64,000 bases of DNA from Sclerodactyla briareus. Its lineage: Eukaryota > Echinodermata > Holothuroidea > Dendrochirotida > Sclerodactylidae. Positions 35,570 through 48,329 of the stretch are shown here, one piece after another; within the stretch, counting starts at the first letter, position 1, and every line of letters begins with the position of its first letter. Position numbers and translations under genes: made by a program. The stretch lies in assembly GCA_026419785.1 (NCBI GenBank), contig JAODTK010005674.1:1-64000 (forward strand). The letters are read 5' to 3'. The notes beneath the pieces were generated by a model. The model ran no database searches, was not told the DNA's origin, and was given only the letters and a program-made list of their open reading frames with translations.

Positions 35570-36010
35570 CATGTACCAAGTTAACGGTAAGGTCATCCAA
35601 GGTCGTTGGAGGGCACACCCCAAATAGCGTGTCAGATATATAACGAACAAGAAGAAATGTAAACAAGTTCGAATTGGTTATCAGGACGTTAGGGGCAAAC
35701 CTCAAAAGTTTGCCAGACCGATATTCTAACGAAAACGCAAAGGATGTAGAAAAGTTCGAATTAGATTAGGTATGTGGGTTGGCCATAGAGCAGGGATTGC
35801 ACCCTTTGTTTCCTTCAGTAGTGTTGGGTGTCAAAGTCATTCAAGTCGTGGGAGAGGAGAGGAACCAGAGGAAAGGTTGTTAGCACGATATCTGAAGCGA
35901 ATGCAGCCTGTATTATAGTCCGAAAAGTAGGTGTTGTAGGTTGCATATATAGAGAGGATCGACCTTATACTTTCGTGTTATAGCGTCAGTCAAGGCTGTC
36001 AGAGGGAGCC
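35570..36010 (+). repeat. GGTCA-rich tandem repeat, locus 2 (degenerate)
   Basis: Three degenerate units share the landmarks of 22.94-23.21 kb: GATAT(C)TAACGAAAACGCAA, GTTCGAATTAG, GTATGTGGGTTGGCCATA, GAGGAT, TTGTTTCC and GTCAAAGTCATTCAAG. Units start near 35,620, 35,710 and 35,875. They are more decayed than locus 1 and carry more short indels. Confidence 0.75.
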
Positions 36011-36014
36011 TATG

Positions 36015-37140
36015 ATTTCTTGTCATCATGGATAACAAGCATGCCATAGGGACTAGTACGATAGAAATAGGAAAACATCCTGCTCAAAAGGAGTGCCTAA
36101 TTATTATCAGCTAATGACATACCATTCGTTCACATGCTTTTTTTTTTTTTTTTTGTGTTCGGAAAACGATTGTGGGTATTGTACAAAACTTTGTTGTGCC
36201 TAAGAATGAAACCAATAAGTCGGGAATTAAGATGAGGGTATGGGTAAGTTATGGGGAGTATAAACCCTAATTGTTTTCGGCATATGCATATAAACGGCGC
36301 ACCTCACTAAAACAAAGTGTGTAACTTAACGTAAGACTCCGTCACATGGTTGACTGGAGGAAGGGGGTGGTTACTTTGAAACATATCTAGACATCCAATT
36401 TCATATATTTGTCTGTAGCAGCTGAAATAATCTACCTCCATAGAACATAATTTAGAACATTTTAGATGTACTCCCACGAGGTCGCATTGTTACAACAAAG
36501 TTATTACCCCGAAAGGCAAGGAATCACAACGCCAGAGTGTTCGTGTTTTTAAGAAAGTACTCGCGGGACCGCAGATAGTAGCGGTATTATTGAGAGAGGC
36601 GTGTAATTCGGGCGGATAGATGAGTGAATACCGTTTTTAAGGACGGTTATTGATAAGGGTTGTGGCAATTTTTTCGCACATGTACTGGCGCGCGAAGTAG
36701 AGTGTACATTTTGTCCTACATTGTAGAACATTTAGCCCTTCAATCATTGTGTTACTCTATGACGTCATTCGACACCACAATTGCCAAAAACGCAATTTAT
36801 ATCCGTTGGTCAGAATTGGCTATCACAGGGTGTTGATATATATGCTGCACGTTCAACAGGATTTGAAATTGATCTCAGGACTTTCGAACCGCGAATTCTT
36901 GGTGTGGATTTGAACTCATAAAGTAGTGCTCTCCCACAGAATGGCAATGTTCCATATTTGTCTTAATACAGAATGACCTGAAAAAATTTACACCCCGTTG
37001 TTATGAAAAAAAACAACTAATACGGATTCACACTCACAGTCCAGCCGCCATGATAATAGGATTCGTCAGCACTTCATATCGCAATAAAACACTGAACGGC
37101 CTTCCCGGTCATCCAGTCGGATTGTATTACGATATCCCAT
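36015..37140. other. Unassigned sequence with a poly-T tract
   Basis: Poly-T at 36,139-36,155. No recognisable gene. Confidence 0.45.
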
Positions 37141-37149
37141 TTTCCTGTG

Positions 37150-38440
37150 GCCCACAAGAAAGCTTCGTGGCAGTCGCCATGTAACGTCGGCACTGTTCTC
37201 CGTTGCCTACCCAACCATCGTACACCCCACTATGCCATGCCCGTCGGCGGGTCTTTAGCAGGACGCGTGTTTGGACACACCACCAGTTCACACGAAGGTT
37301 CTCCGACGCAAGTCACACATTTCAGTGCAAACTCTCGTGACCTGCCAAAATCAACCAGGATAAAAACATGTGAACGTCTGCATGGGACGTGAAGATGGCG
37401 GTCCCTGGGAGCAGGTTGGAATTGACTGCCCACCCCAGCCTCGATATAATTGCGCACAACCAATAACCAAGAATACGGCAAGGGTTCCTGTATGAGTCTA
37501 AATGCTCCTGAACCCGTAGAAATCAAAAATAAAATCACCTCCCAGAAGATCCCAATGGTCAGTATTCACGGTTCAGCCCCATGACACGTTTTATACCAAA
37601 TGGAGAAAATAGTATCTGAATATCAAAAATCGGATTTTGCCTTCGACCAGATACTCTTGGCTAAGTCATCTATGAAGTATTGTGGTGTAGTTACCCCATT
37701 TAGAGGCCTCCGTGTTCACTAGGTCTGCAGGAATGCCTGGTCAGGAAACGGCTCTCGAGGGCTAAGTTGCTGTGTCGTTGAGACCTTCTCCTTGAAGGGT
37801 ATGTCAATAACATGGCTGACGACCTCCACTGTGGTGGCAATACCATTGATGAAGTCGTGAGACCTTCGGCCCGTTTTCTGCTCCAACGCGCTTGTCTAAA
37901 AAAGACTGAAAGTCTACCACAATCCTTGGTGGAGTATCAAGCGCAAGTGCAGTGCTATCTTCCGCTCCCCACAGAGTGTTAGGGAAATGCGCTCTTTTCT
38001 ATAGGTGCCTACGAAAGTCTCTCCACACCGCGCCCTCCCGGAGTGTTCCCCTTCATTAGCGCCCCTGAGAACGCTGTATATGGTCTGGATTTAAACGCAC
38101 AACCCGCCTGGGACTGACATTCTTCTCCATAGCTTTGGCAATGCTCAGTCCTACCACCTCAACTACGCTTCTAACAGCTACAGAGTTAGAAGAGTTCCCA
38201 TCTCTGTGCCAAACACCCCGCCAACTCTGTCGTGCGTGGGGCCTCGTTTGAGCCACCCAGTCGGTGTCCCTTTAACCCCTTTACATGCTCTGTCTGAGCT
38301 GCCTCATGCCACCCGATGGATTGGTGACACAATGGCAGAGTGAAAGACTCTCTAGCCCGACTGCCCGAACGAAAGCTGGCGTGCAATGCCTTGTTTGGTA
38401 AGCAGTGACAATTATTCTTCAGGAATCCCTTCCACACCTA
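37150..38440 (-). pseudogene. Possible degenerate coding remnant, unidentified
   Basis: Several open stretches follow one another on the minus strand with frame changes between them. One (38,437-38,186) includes ESFTLPLCHQSIGWHEAAQ. One (38,256-38,056) includes VEVVGLSIAKAMEKNVSPRR. One near 37,975-37,870 includes ALALDTPPRIVVDFQSFLDK. One near 37,870-37,735 includes INGIATTVEVVSHVIDIPFK and stops at TAG. One at 37,538-37,230 is 102 codons. Their composition looks more protein-like than neighbouring ORFs and GC content is locally higher. I do not recognise a family, and the frame changes suggest decay. A retroelement gag or another transposon ORF is possible, as is chance. Confidence 0.3.
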
Positions 38441-38819
38441 GGCCTGTTTGATGAGTCCAGTTCTAGGGACCTCCCCCACTGTTTCGAGAACGCAGCTGAT
38501 GCCCGCTCTTCTCACCTTTCTGTTTCTGTCTAGTGCCACATCCCCCGGTCTGCTAGTAGGCGGTCTTCTCGTCTACGCACCCGTACACGTTTACCGGGAT
38601 GGTGACAGGGTGGTGTATTACGTTGGACTATGAGCTGTTTCGAGTGCCCTATTGATTTTGGGGGTATTGTCATTTGTTTAGAAACAAGGTAGGATTCTTA
38701 TATGACTACGTTCGAGATTGTCGTTCGGTTGGGAGATTTACTTACGAAAACTGTTCTACGGGATTCTCGTGTGTGTTTATCGTGGAGTTTATAAACCATT
38801 GAAAGCTGTTCATGCACAC

Positions 38820-38897
38820 GGGGCCGGGCGGGCGGGCGAAGCGCACGCGGGCATCGCGGGTAACCCGTTTCCATGAACGCGGGCGCGGCGGGGCCTC
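38820..38897. repeat. GC-rich, CpG-rich patch with GGGC repeats
   Basis: GGGCGGGCGGGCG followed by many CG dinucleotides over about 75 bases, in otherwise AT-rich DNA. It is too short to call a promoter CpG island. Confidence 0.6.
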
Positions 38898-38899
38898 AC

Positions 38900-40078
38900 A
38901 TTAGTGTTGGTATAGCGCCATATATTATTATCATTAGTTTTTTTTTCTTTTTTTTTTTTAAACCGCGGGCGGCCTACTATTGTTTAAACCAAAACACCGT
39001 GTTTAATTCTAAAAAAAACCATTGGTTGTTTCTAAAAACCCAAACTAAGTGATACGATAGCGCCTAAAAAACTGTTCAAAAACTTCAAATGACAGGGTTT
39101 GGAGATTTAACTAGCAGATACTTGACACGTCAATGGTTAAACGAGTAAATAGATGTGTTAAAATAGGAGTTTGGGCCGTCAAAATGAGAGAAAATGTTTA
39201 AGATATCATTACAAGCGTTGAGACAGTAAGAGTTTTGGTTGAAACCTAGTGAACATAATAATGTTTCTACGCTTACTATCGTGTAACGAGCCAGTAGAAT
39301 TACAAGGGAGTTGGAGGTCGGCGGGGGTAAAAATCGCTGACAGACGAGTTAGAAAGGAAAAAAAACTCCCGCCCGCCCCGCGTCCGCGTGCACGGAAACA
39401 GGCTGATAGAAAGTTATATGGAGCGATTTTACAAGCCCGATCACGTGAATGGAAAACGCAGCTTTATTGGCGGTGAAAACTGGAATGAAAACTATGCCAC
39501 GGTGCCAAAGTAATCAGGTATGCAGTACGGCATCTAACTGAGAAATTCGTTGTGGTTTACGAGTGCCGACCTACTATCTCGAATGTAAATATGCACACGA
39601 AGTATACTTAGCGGATCAGAAGTCATCTACTTGCAGAGCGCATTGCGAATCTGTTGCATATCATCTGGAATTTTCACGAATAAATTGACTTATTTTGGAG
39701 GAAGAAATGAGAATCCATGTCTTTACTGCTGGTAATATACCAGCTGGTCTTACTGCTGCCCCCCCCCGAAGCCTCGGGGGTAGTTGGGGAGAAAGTAGAG
39801 GATTTGGGTGGAGGGTGGGGGTGTATAAAGCGCGAAATAACTGGCGGCTACCTTGCGGGACGGGAGACGGCGCATGCTTTGCATGTTCCTCTCCTGCGGG
39901 CCTGTGGAAATGACCCATTATGGAACATGCCGTTTCGATCTGATCGAGTTGACTGTTCTGCAACGGTAGATGGTGAACGGAATACTGAGACTCCCCACAT
40001 CTGCAGGTTTGATGATGAAACTTCACTGAAACTGGATATCTCAGTTGGAAGAGCTCGAGCGTTGCTTATTGTAATTTT
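38900..40078. other. Unassigned sequence
   Basis: T-rich tract at 38,938-38,960. Overlapping ORFs of 72-124 codons at 39.66-40.09 kb on both strands lack recognisable motifs. Confidence 0.4.
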
Positions 40079-40079
40079 A

Positions 40080-40085
40080 TTATTA

Positions 40086-40122
<37 letters not shown>

Positions 40123-40145
40123 TAAACTAATAATAATAATAATAA

Positions 40146-40178
<33 letters not shown>

Positions 40179-40320
40179 TAATAATAATATGAGTATTATT
40201 ATTATTATTATTATTATTATTTATTATTTATGATTATTATTATATTAGTATTATTAGTATTAGTAGTATTAGTAGTAGTAGTATTATTGTATTACTATTA
40301 GTATCATTAGTATGATTTAC
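40080..40320. repeat. AAT array followed by ATT/AGT array (microsatellite palindrome)
   Basis: About 110 bases of AAT units run into TATGAGTATTATT at 40,189-40,201 and then about 115 bases of ATT, later AGT, units. The halves are complementary, as at 24.41 kb. A smaller ATT/AGT run lies at 40,774-40,812. Confidence 0.9.
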
Positions 40321-40329
40321 ATTCTCCCC

Positions 40330-41480
40330 ACCAACTCTCTGGGTGGTGTAGCAGTCCACTATTCTTCCTCGATTTCGGAATCCTACCCGAATTATGGGAG
40401 GGTTAGTGTTCGTCGAGTATGTGAGCGCGTGCTCAGATATTTGGGTTGATCAAGGTCTGGGGGTGCTAAAGCTCATAGGCGGCGGACCACTACAGGTCCC
40501 ACTCTGGCTTCACGTCCACATCCTCTGTATTTCGATTTCCCAGATCCTGGATACTTGTCAATCTTTCTTGGTCCTTCCGTAATTTGTTGGTATCGTACGG
40601 TGATGGCTACATCTACTATTGTCGCAGATTTAGTATCTTTGTCGAGATACCGAGGTCGGCGTCTTCTGGCTGTATGACCCCAGGTCAGTTCTCATTTCGA
40701 AATCCCAGAGGTTTTTGACCCTCTCGTTCTCTCCCACGGGCTTTATTTATTTTTTTAATTATCATCAGGATTTTTGTTATTATTATTATTATTAGTAGTA
40801 GTAGTAGTATTATCAGGGTGATGAACAGATACGAGGGCCTCTTGTTGCAGAATCGAAAACTGGTAGGGACGTCATAATAGTACGCTAGAGGGGCCGCGTA
40901 GCCGAGGGTTTTAGCCCTATATGAGTATATAAGTCAAACCGGTGCTGATGGAATACAAGGGCCCGCGTAAATAACATATATGTTTGCACTTTTAGTTGAG
41001 AGTGACAATTTTATGTCAATTAAGGACAATTAGTGATAACTACCATATAAAATTGTAAGAAAGATGTTTTTCTTCCTCCAAAACAGGATGTAGTTTGGCA
41101 AACACCGGCGAAAAAGAAGGAGGTGGTTCATATGACGTTCCAGACAAACATCGTCCCGAGGATTATCGGAAATAATTTGTAAGTCATTGTGTGGATATTC
41201 GTAACGATTTCGAGTGCACTAGAACGATTATCATCGTGTCGCCATCGCTTCCCTGCTGTGCTACCAAGACAACAACCAATATCTCTTAAACGTCGATTTG
41301 CCATACATTACGACATAATGTGTTGTAGGTTCTGTGTAGCTCCTGTATATTTTGTCACCGAAAAGGGAAAAACAGAAGTAAAGAGAAGGCACAAAAATGG
41401 TGATAATGGAGAAAAAACCGGACATATAGGATTACCTTGGCGATATACTAAAATCTCAATACGACACATTAGCAATGGAA
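40330..41480. other. Unassigned sequence
   Basis: No recognisable gene. The 99-codon plus ORF at 41,189-41,488 has no domain I know. Confidence 0.4.
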
Positions 41481-41484
41481 ATAA

Positions 41485-41765
41485 TTAGTATGGTGGCTTT
41501 CCTCGCAATTCGAGCAGCCTACACAATGAAGGAAGTGTTTATACTACAACCTACAGTATATGTCTATAAAACACCGGCCGGGTGCTCAAAAATAGCAGCG
41601 AAGCGCATATCATTCATTTCTCCGCTGACCAGGCTCCAACCTATGGAACGATAACAAAAGACACCGACGCCAACAACAAAACTCATTGCCCTTTGGCTGT
41701 TTCAAAACACACATACGTATCCTGAGCCTCGATCTATCAGTACCGTCTCCGATAGCTATAGTGTT
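41485..41765 (+). repeat. Local tandem duplication, copy 1
   Basis: It matches 42,550-42,795 with about 1.06 kb offset. Shared order: TAGTATG(G/A)TG, CAAT(T/A)...GCA, AATGAAGGA, ACAGTATA, then AGCGAAGCGCAT, TTC, and (C/T)TCCGATAGCTAT vs TTCAGCTATGAT. Divergence and indels are substantial. It is non-coding in both copies as far as I can see. Confidence 0.6.
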
Positions 41766-42549
41766 TAGCTTGTGACAAATCCACTTCTCGGAAATATTTC
41801 AAAATAATATGACTGATCAATATAATCAATGGGACAATCCAAGTTACAATATCTGATCGCTATTCTTGTGTTAATTTATTCTTCATAATCTTCGCCCATA
41901 TATTTGATAGAGAAAAAAAAATGTAGAAAGAAGAAATGTAAAAAGAGGACATGTAAGAAATGGACAAAATGGCATTATAGGGACAAGAGTGATTTGTTTT
42001 TAATTGCGGGTAAGCTGCTGTGACTCTACGAGTCATCATGTATATCGGTTCGGTCGTAAGTACGTTAGTTCGTTCGTCAGTGCGTTCGTGGGATCTGTTC
42101 GTCACATCCACTGATAACTTTGAACCGGACATACGATCAGGTAAAGATTGGTGGTGTGTGCATCGCCAATGGCTCAGGGCGCAGATGGCCAATATGGTTG
42201 GCGAAATATGATTCGACTGTAATTAAATCCCTTTAATTACCCCTTTTAGTCTTCCACACAGTCATTCCCCAAGAGCGTGTGTAACAGCCAACAGTTAGGA
42301 CCGTTCCAGAGGCTATTCATTTGTAACACAACTGCCTCCAGTTTACTACACCATGCATGATGACCCCAAAAATGCGTGTTCTATTGTTTGTGTTATTCCA
42401 CCAATGAGATGAATGTTCCACATTCTTTTGGAAATGAGGGGAAGGTCATGTGTCTGGCAACACAACACGACACACAACAAGTTTGCGTTTGTTCCACCCA
42501 CAACTAAGTTCTCGGACCGATACTAGTATACTATCCATGAAAACATCTA

Positions 42550-42795
42550 GTATGATGCCATTCTGGCAATATGCGCAAAGAAGCATAATGAAGGAGTGAT
42601 CATACCCCAACCAACAGTATAAGACAGTACAGAGATACTGACAGTGTTACTCACAAATAGCGAAGCGCATGTACTCTTCTTCGCAGGACAATGGGCTTTG
42701 AAAACTCTTCACTTACGTCTACAGTATATACTGTTTCAGGTTCAGCTATGATCGATGACGTAACTATTGATAATGATCACGCCATCTACATAAAG
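42550..42795 (+). repeat. Local tandem duplication, copy 2
   Basis: Diverged partner of 41,485-41,765. The AATAGCGAAGCGCATGTACT segment at 42,657 is the clearest anchor (compare AGCAGCGAAGCGCATATCAT at 41,596). The ~780 bases between the copies hold no recognisable gene. Confidence 0.6.
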
Positions 42796-42799
42796 CCAG

Positions 42800-43760
42800 T
42801 TACAATGGAGTGCAACTAACTAACTTTTCAGTTTCATTCCCGTTTCTTACAAAACTAGTTTGGTCAGGTGTTTGCTAGACCGACCTACAGAATAATAATG
42901 ACCTGGATAGGATTGACAGAGCCTCCAACGCTTTTTTCTAACCCTGCAGTAGAAATCAGTTCAAGCCGATCTTATTGACAAAGATTGTTAAATCTTATAT
43001 ATATAATAAGGTGGTGCCCCTTGAGATTACTATCATCTCCTTCATGTCACTGTTCGCTATTTTAAACTTCCCTTTTGGGGGAAACAACGCCAAAACATGT
43101 CCAATCTACGCTTAGTGATTTGATTCGTGTTATTGCAAGACATTGATGTTAACTTATCTTCAACCTGCTTTTAAAATAGGAGTATACTCAGTGCAAGGAC
43201 CCTATTCCCTAGGTGTTCGCTCCCATGGTCTATAAGTTCAATTGTGCAAAAATGTAATGTTTGTTATTATTGTGAAACCACCGCCATTTGACCACTAAGA
43301 TACACGAACACCTACACAGGGACAAAGCCTGAAACATTACAGCAATCAATAGTTCCCCCTTTGCAAGTCAGTTGCACCCCCCGAATTGCTTCGTATATAG
43401 ATTATGCTCCCACCAAAAATGCAACTTAGACTTAAAGGAAAAAGCCTTCACATTTTCTCAGACAACCCAGTTTAAATAAGCAAATCGAGTTTCCCCTATT
43501 GAAACACTTCGCTGATCGATTTCCAACTTGCTGTCAGTTGGTCAGTGCGTAATCCGTTCTGCTTCGATAATCCGCCGCTGACTCAGGCAGTACGGTATTT
43601 GTAATTTACTATCGAGACACACTGAAGATGGAGCTGTGCTTCGAAACGTTGTGTTGTTTTTAATAGAGTAGCATTGGAACTTTGTTGTAAATACATATTA
43701 TGCTAGATTGAAAACTGTCTATATTTTGTGTTATTGTTTACTATTCGTGCGGGAAAGACA
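42800..43760. other. Unassigned sequence containing a ribozyme-like core
   Basis: Apart from the hammerhead-like motif at 43,622-43,647, nothing is recognised here. Confidence 0.4.
43622..43647 (+). ncRNA. Hammerhead-ribozyme-like core
   Basis: CTGAAGA (43,622-43,628) matches the conserved CUGANGA box. T is followed by stem II GGAGC-TGT-GCTTC (43,630-43,642; five pairs including one G-U). GAAAC (43,643-43,647) gives the second conserved box. Flanking ACAC/GTGT could pair outside the core. The cleavage-site strand and a full third stem are not convincingly identified, so this may be a decayed or partial copy. Hammerhead motifs are known in Penelope-like and other invertebrate retroelements. 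Confidence 0.4.
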
Positions 43761-43764
43761 TTCG

Positions 43765-44062
43765 GATTATATATCTATATATATATTATATATATAATAT
43801 ATAATATATATATAATATTATATTATATAGGCCTATATATAGGCTATATAATATATATATCTAATATCTAATATAATTTATTAAAATAAGAAAATTATTA
43901 AAAATACTTTTAAAAATATATATAATATATATATAGGCCATATATATGTCTATATATATATAGATATATATATATATATATATATTATATTATATAATAT
44001 ATATATACATATATATATATTATATATATATATATTATTATATTATATATATATATATTAGA
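43765..44062. repeat. (TA)n-rich low-complexity block
   Basis: About 300 bases of TATA/TAATA repeats with a few GGCC-containing interruptions. It is self-complementary throughout and can extrude cruciforms. It is a likely assembly weak point. Confidence 0.92.
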
Positions 44063-44313
44063 CAAGAGGCAAAAAATGTAAAACAAAAATGCTACGTAAA
44101 TGATAGGCTGGATCTCGAATGAGATGCGCAATAGCGATTGAGCTAGGGAAAATGTGAGTTAAAAAAAGACATTGTTTTGGATCAGAGCTTTCGGACAATA
44201 ATGGTCCTGCGTCAGTGCAGTGACCACAGAAGTGATAACTCGAAGAGAAGACGGCTGAGACTTTAAGAGGCCTAGGTGAAACAAGGGTGGGGTGAGGCTA
44301 ATTAGTGTTTCGC

Positions 44314-44445
44314 TGATTGACAGGGGATAATCCCTTTGGAGATTATCCCGGAGAGGCCATTGCGCCTCAGTGATTGACAGGAGAGAATCCTCAACAGGGA
44401 TTATACTAATGAAGCCAATTTGCGCCGTGGGGATTGACAAGGGTA
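44314..44445 (+). repeat. 58-60 bp tandem repeat, two units plus start of a third
   Basis: GATTGACAGG begins units at 44,314 and 44,372, and GATTGACAAGG at 44,432. Each full unit contains AATCC...GATTAT and GCCA(T/A)TTGCGCC(T/G). The first unit includes an inverted repeat GGGATAATCC/GGATTATCCC-like hairpin. Confidence 0.75.
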
Positions 44446-45012
44446 AAAGAGGGAGGGGTGCCGAGTGGTACCATTATCTCTTTTGTGATGGCAGGTCGCT
44501 CCGAATGTTCAGACCAAATGGTGGAGTCGTTTTCAGGGTCCAATTCCCAGTAATTCTTTCGCTTTGCGAGATTTAGTGGACCAATTTGGGTCATGGTCGT
44601 TGCGGACACTCTAGGTTTTCAAATGGAGGGACTGACAGTTGAAAGCTTAGCAAACGGATGCTCAATTTTTGGTCATTGATGGCGCCGGGTGGGTCATCGC
44701 TCCTCGGTGGACCTGACGGGACCCATCTGCGGCCCATCGACCGCCACGTCATCACCCACGAGTTGGGAAGCACTAGGCAACAATATCGGAGGAAAAGGTA
44801 AAATACCAGTTCAAACCCGACGTTCATAGATATCCATTAAGAAGTTTATAGGAAGCTTTCCACCAACAATCTCTGGGACAAACATAGCTTGTTGGAAAAC
44901 CCGCTGCCAAAATTTGTGACAGATCACCATTGGAAGCCTCACCCATCTCGCCAATAAGCCAGTTCGGAGATAGTTCTTGCGCCATTGCGTCATTGTCACC
45001 TGGGCTGGCAGT

Positions 45013-45016
45013 GTTT

Positions 45017-45083
<67 letters not shown>
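45013..45083. repeat. Poly-T tract (~70 bp)
   Basis: T run with a single C, the longest homopolymer in the window. On the minus strand it is poly-A and could be a retroposed tail, but no element was recognised upstream of it on that strand (45,084 onwards). Lysine- or phenylalanine-rich ORFs here are artefacts. Confidence 0.92.
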
Positions 45084-45089
45084 CTGACA

Positions 45090-48000
45090 AATTATGTACT
45101 GCTCGGACGATCCGCCACAGTATTTCAATGCAGTGACTGCAATCTTTGAGAAACTCCACATTATTACTTCCTTGTTTTTCACACAAATAATTTCAAATCG
45201 GGATCTACAGGAAGAAAAATTGGTGTATTAGTTCTAGCATTCACTGTATGCGAATTGAAAAGAAAACAAGAGAAATTCCGCGAAATGGGATAACTGATAC
45301 ACGTGTCAGTGTGTCGTACGCACACGTTCGAGATATACTAATAAGTTTTGGTAACCTAGCGTAGAATGGAATAATCCTATTTACAATGCCACAAAGTAAG
45401 CGGTGTTGATTGGGCTGGCATCTCCCGAATTTGGCAGTCTGGGGTGGTGATATACTTCACTGTTTAATCTGAATTGTTCTCATGGATTGTTAGTGACCTA
45501 ATAGCTTCCTGGGAATTAATTTGCAGATTCCTGTATTGATTTGCTGGAATCAGCTGGATCTAACAAAGTATGCATTTGTCGTACTGATAATTCGGCGCGC
45601 TTCAGGAGCCAGACAGTAAAACCTATGGACGAGGACGGCAGTTGAGGAAAGTTGTCACAAATGCGCAATGCCCGGGCTGGTAACTCGAACGGGCTTATAG
45701 CAGTCTACCTGATTCCGGAGTCTCATTGTGACGCTAGTGGATGTGGTTTATGTGTTTAAATGTAATATATTGCTGCTGAGTGCCTATGTTGGTGAGAACC
45801 TAGACCGGCAAATCCAACCATTACTTAACGCCTCATATACTGGATTGGAGCGGCTATGTAGAAATTATTGGGGCTAATCAAGACGCCATATTTTGGTCCT
45901 TGCTATGTCCACGTGCGCGCGTAGAAACAGACTTTTGACATCAGCCTTCCCACCTATAGCCTAGAAGAAAAATGACCCCCAACACGGCTGGAAGGCGATG
46001 ACAGTCGTTGATACTACATACCCACCAACCACCACCCCCACCCGTCCCCACTCACACACATGTTCATTGTCGTTTAAATTTAAATACACCGTAAAAAAAG
46101 AGCCCCAAACCCACACATTAAAAGATTCCGCCATTACTCCACGAAATACACATGATTTATTGATGATTTCATTCAGGTAAAAGCATTAAACAAATAAATG
46201 TACAAATATGGAGCTACCAAGGATAACACATTAAGTAAATATACTTATTTCCAATACCGTTCATACAAATAAAAAACAATTATACAGTTAAACAACGAAA
46301 AAAGAAAACCCCCAAAGTCTAACAACCCTCAAACTACCAATCAGGGCCAGGAGCGAAATTAGACCACAAGTATTTCTTAACTGGAAATTTTTAAAGAGTC
46401 AAGTGTGTACACTGTTTAATCAAAGGGGCAATTCATTTCATTCAGAACAGGCAGAGTGGATAAAACAGATACAAATCAAACCCTGTAACTCCAGGACAAC
46501 ACAAACCTTACACTTGCTGGTCTTGTTAACGTATGGAGATAATACCATGGTAAAAATGTTCTTTTAGATTCAATTTGGAGCAACATTAGAATGATGTTAG
46601 ACATACTTTAACTTGAACATATTCTTTGGTGGAACAGTTTTTTTTTTCCACAATCGCTAGCAACAACCATACAAACAAAGCTCACCTTTTCGTTTGACGA
46701 TTAGTTTCGCAGAAGCACCCAGATGAAACTGCGAAGGAGTAGTGCGAGCAATCTGCGGGTTTGGAGATCATGATGACTCGATTTGTCCCTCTGTCCGTTT
46801 GAGTTAGTCTTTTGAAAAATGTTGGTGAATAGGAGAATTGGAGAATAATAGCGGAGATTGATAAATACCGAATCTGCGAGTTATTGTCTCGGGGGGAAAA
46901 GGAACCATACGGATTATGAAAAATCGCTACTCCCTAAAAAACAGTACTTATTCCTAGAGATGTGGCTAGAATATACGGTAGACAGTAGGCTCCTCTTCCT
47001 CCTTGATGTCGACGAAGAAACACACAGCTGACAGCTGAAGACGATGCGCAAATGTATGTAGTGCAAGCTACCGTAGTCTACCGATCTTGCATTTTCCATT
47101 CATGGTTAACGGTGATTAAGGTCGCGGACGGCCCATTAGTGATGTTCTACGGGATAATTTTGCTAGTCTCCGAAATAGTGCCCCAAAAAAACGTTTATGA
47201 GTTCGTTTTCATGTTATCTATCAATATCTGATGGCTTTGTTTTGATTCCAGTGAAAGGGCATATTCGCAAGAACAAATGGTGTGAGTTGTTGGGAAACCA
47301 AGGAAAATTGGGTTTTGGAAAAAACGTTCGGTGGAAGTCGTCTGCTAACTTCAAGCACTCCATTGTTGCTAAACTTCTCCATGCTTCAGACTGAATGAGG
47401 GCTTGGTGGCCTCCAAATTGGGCACGCGGGGCTCTAGGGACTCTTCAGTGGAGAAATTTCGTGTGTAAGACAATAAGGAGTCTAATACAGGTTTGTTACC
47501 CATAACCCCATGTCGGGGATATGATGGTTCGGGTTCGCCGTCTACGCCGCCGCCTCAGCGAAGTTTTTCGTGGGTGCGCACTAACATTCTATACACATGG
47601 GTATCGAGCCGAAAATGGCAAAGTGTTCTGTCATTGTGAATCTCGGATAGGTATGGGAGTGACGTAGCCTATGACTGGGGTCCGCCCATTGCCAATTTAC
47701 GATAAGAAAAAGGTAGATGTAGACTACAGTTGGTGCCGGCAAAGATAGATGTCATTTTGAGGATATTCCTACATCTGCCAATCCAACCAGTTTTCACGGA
47801 AAATATCGACGCTAAAATAGGAGTGTACGTTTGCTTGTGTTGTGGGGGCCAGTGGAGTGGGCAAAACGATCAAGTCAAACTTCTCCAGTCCGGGAAGTTT
47901 GAAAACTGTCCGTCCGCTCGAGCCGAATGGACTGAAATGATTGAAGGAAAACCGCTCTGCTCGTCAAAACTGTGAAGAAGAATATGTAGTACCGTGACGT

Positions 48001-48325
48001 CTTCACAATCAGTGATCGCAATATACAATTAATAATCGTCATTAGCAGCTCTGCAAAAACACAATATGTCAAAAGGAATCAGCAGCAGAGGAAGAATCTC
48101 ATGAGATGGATTTAATCGAAAATAAACTCATAAAAATGGACAATGGTAAATGAGATCAAAGCCTTAGGAAATATAAATATCTTTGTCAGAAAGAATATTG
48201 ACGTACTGACCGGTGGGCTACAAAAGGTGCTATAGAGCATCTCAATGAATCTGAATCTCCGTATTCAATGAACAGATGAAAATAATCCAATTCATACGAG
48301 GAATCACGAGAGTCATACCAGTGTC
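45090..48325. other. Unassigned sequence
   Basis: More than 3 kb without a recognisable gene, RNA or repeat. ORFs are at most 81 codons. Confidence 0.45.
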
Positions 48326-48329
48326 CCAA

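Noticed and set aside
40888-40950. GGGGCCGCGTAGCCGAGGGTTTTAG-like start resembling the 5' part of a tRNA
   Set aside because: No B box or acceptor stem follows; chance resemblance is more likely.
44811-45186. 120-123 codon ORFs with a poly-lysine run
   Set aside because: They span the ~70-bp poly-T tract; flanking residues match nothing I know and the two frames give equally long ORFs.
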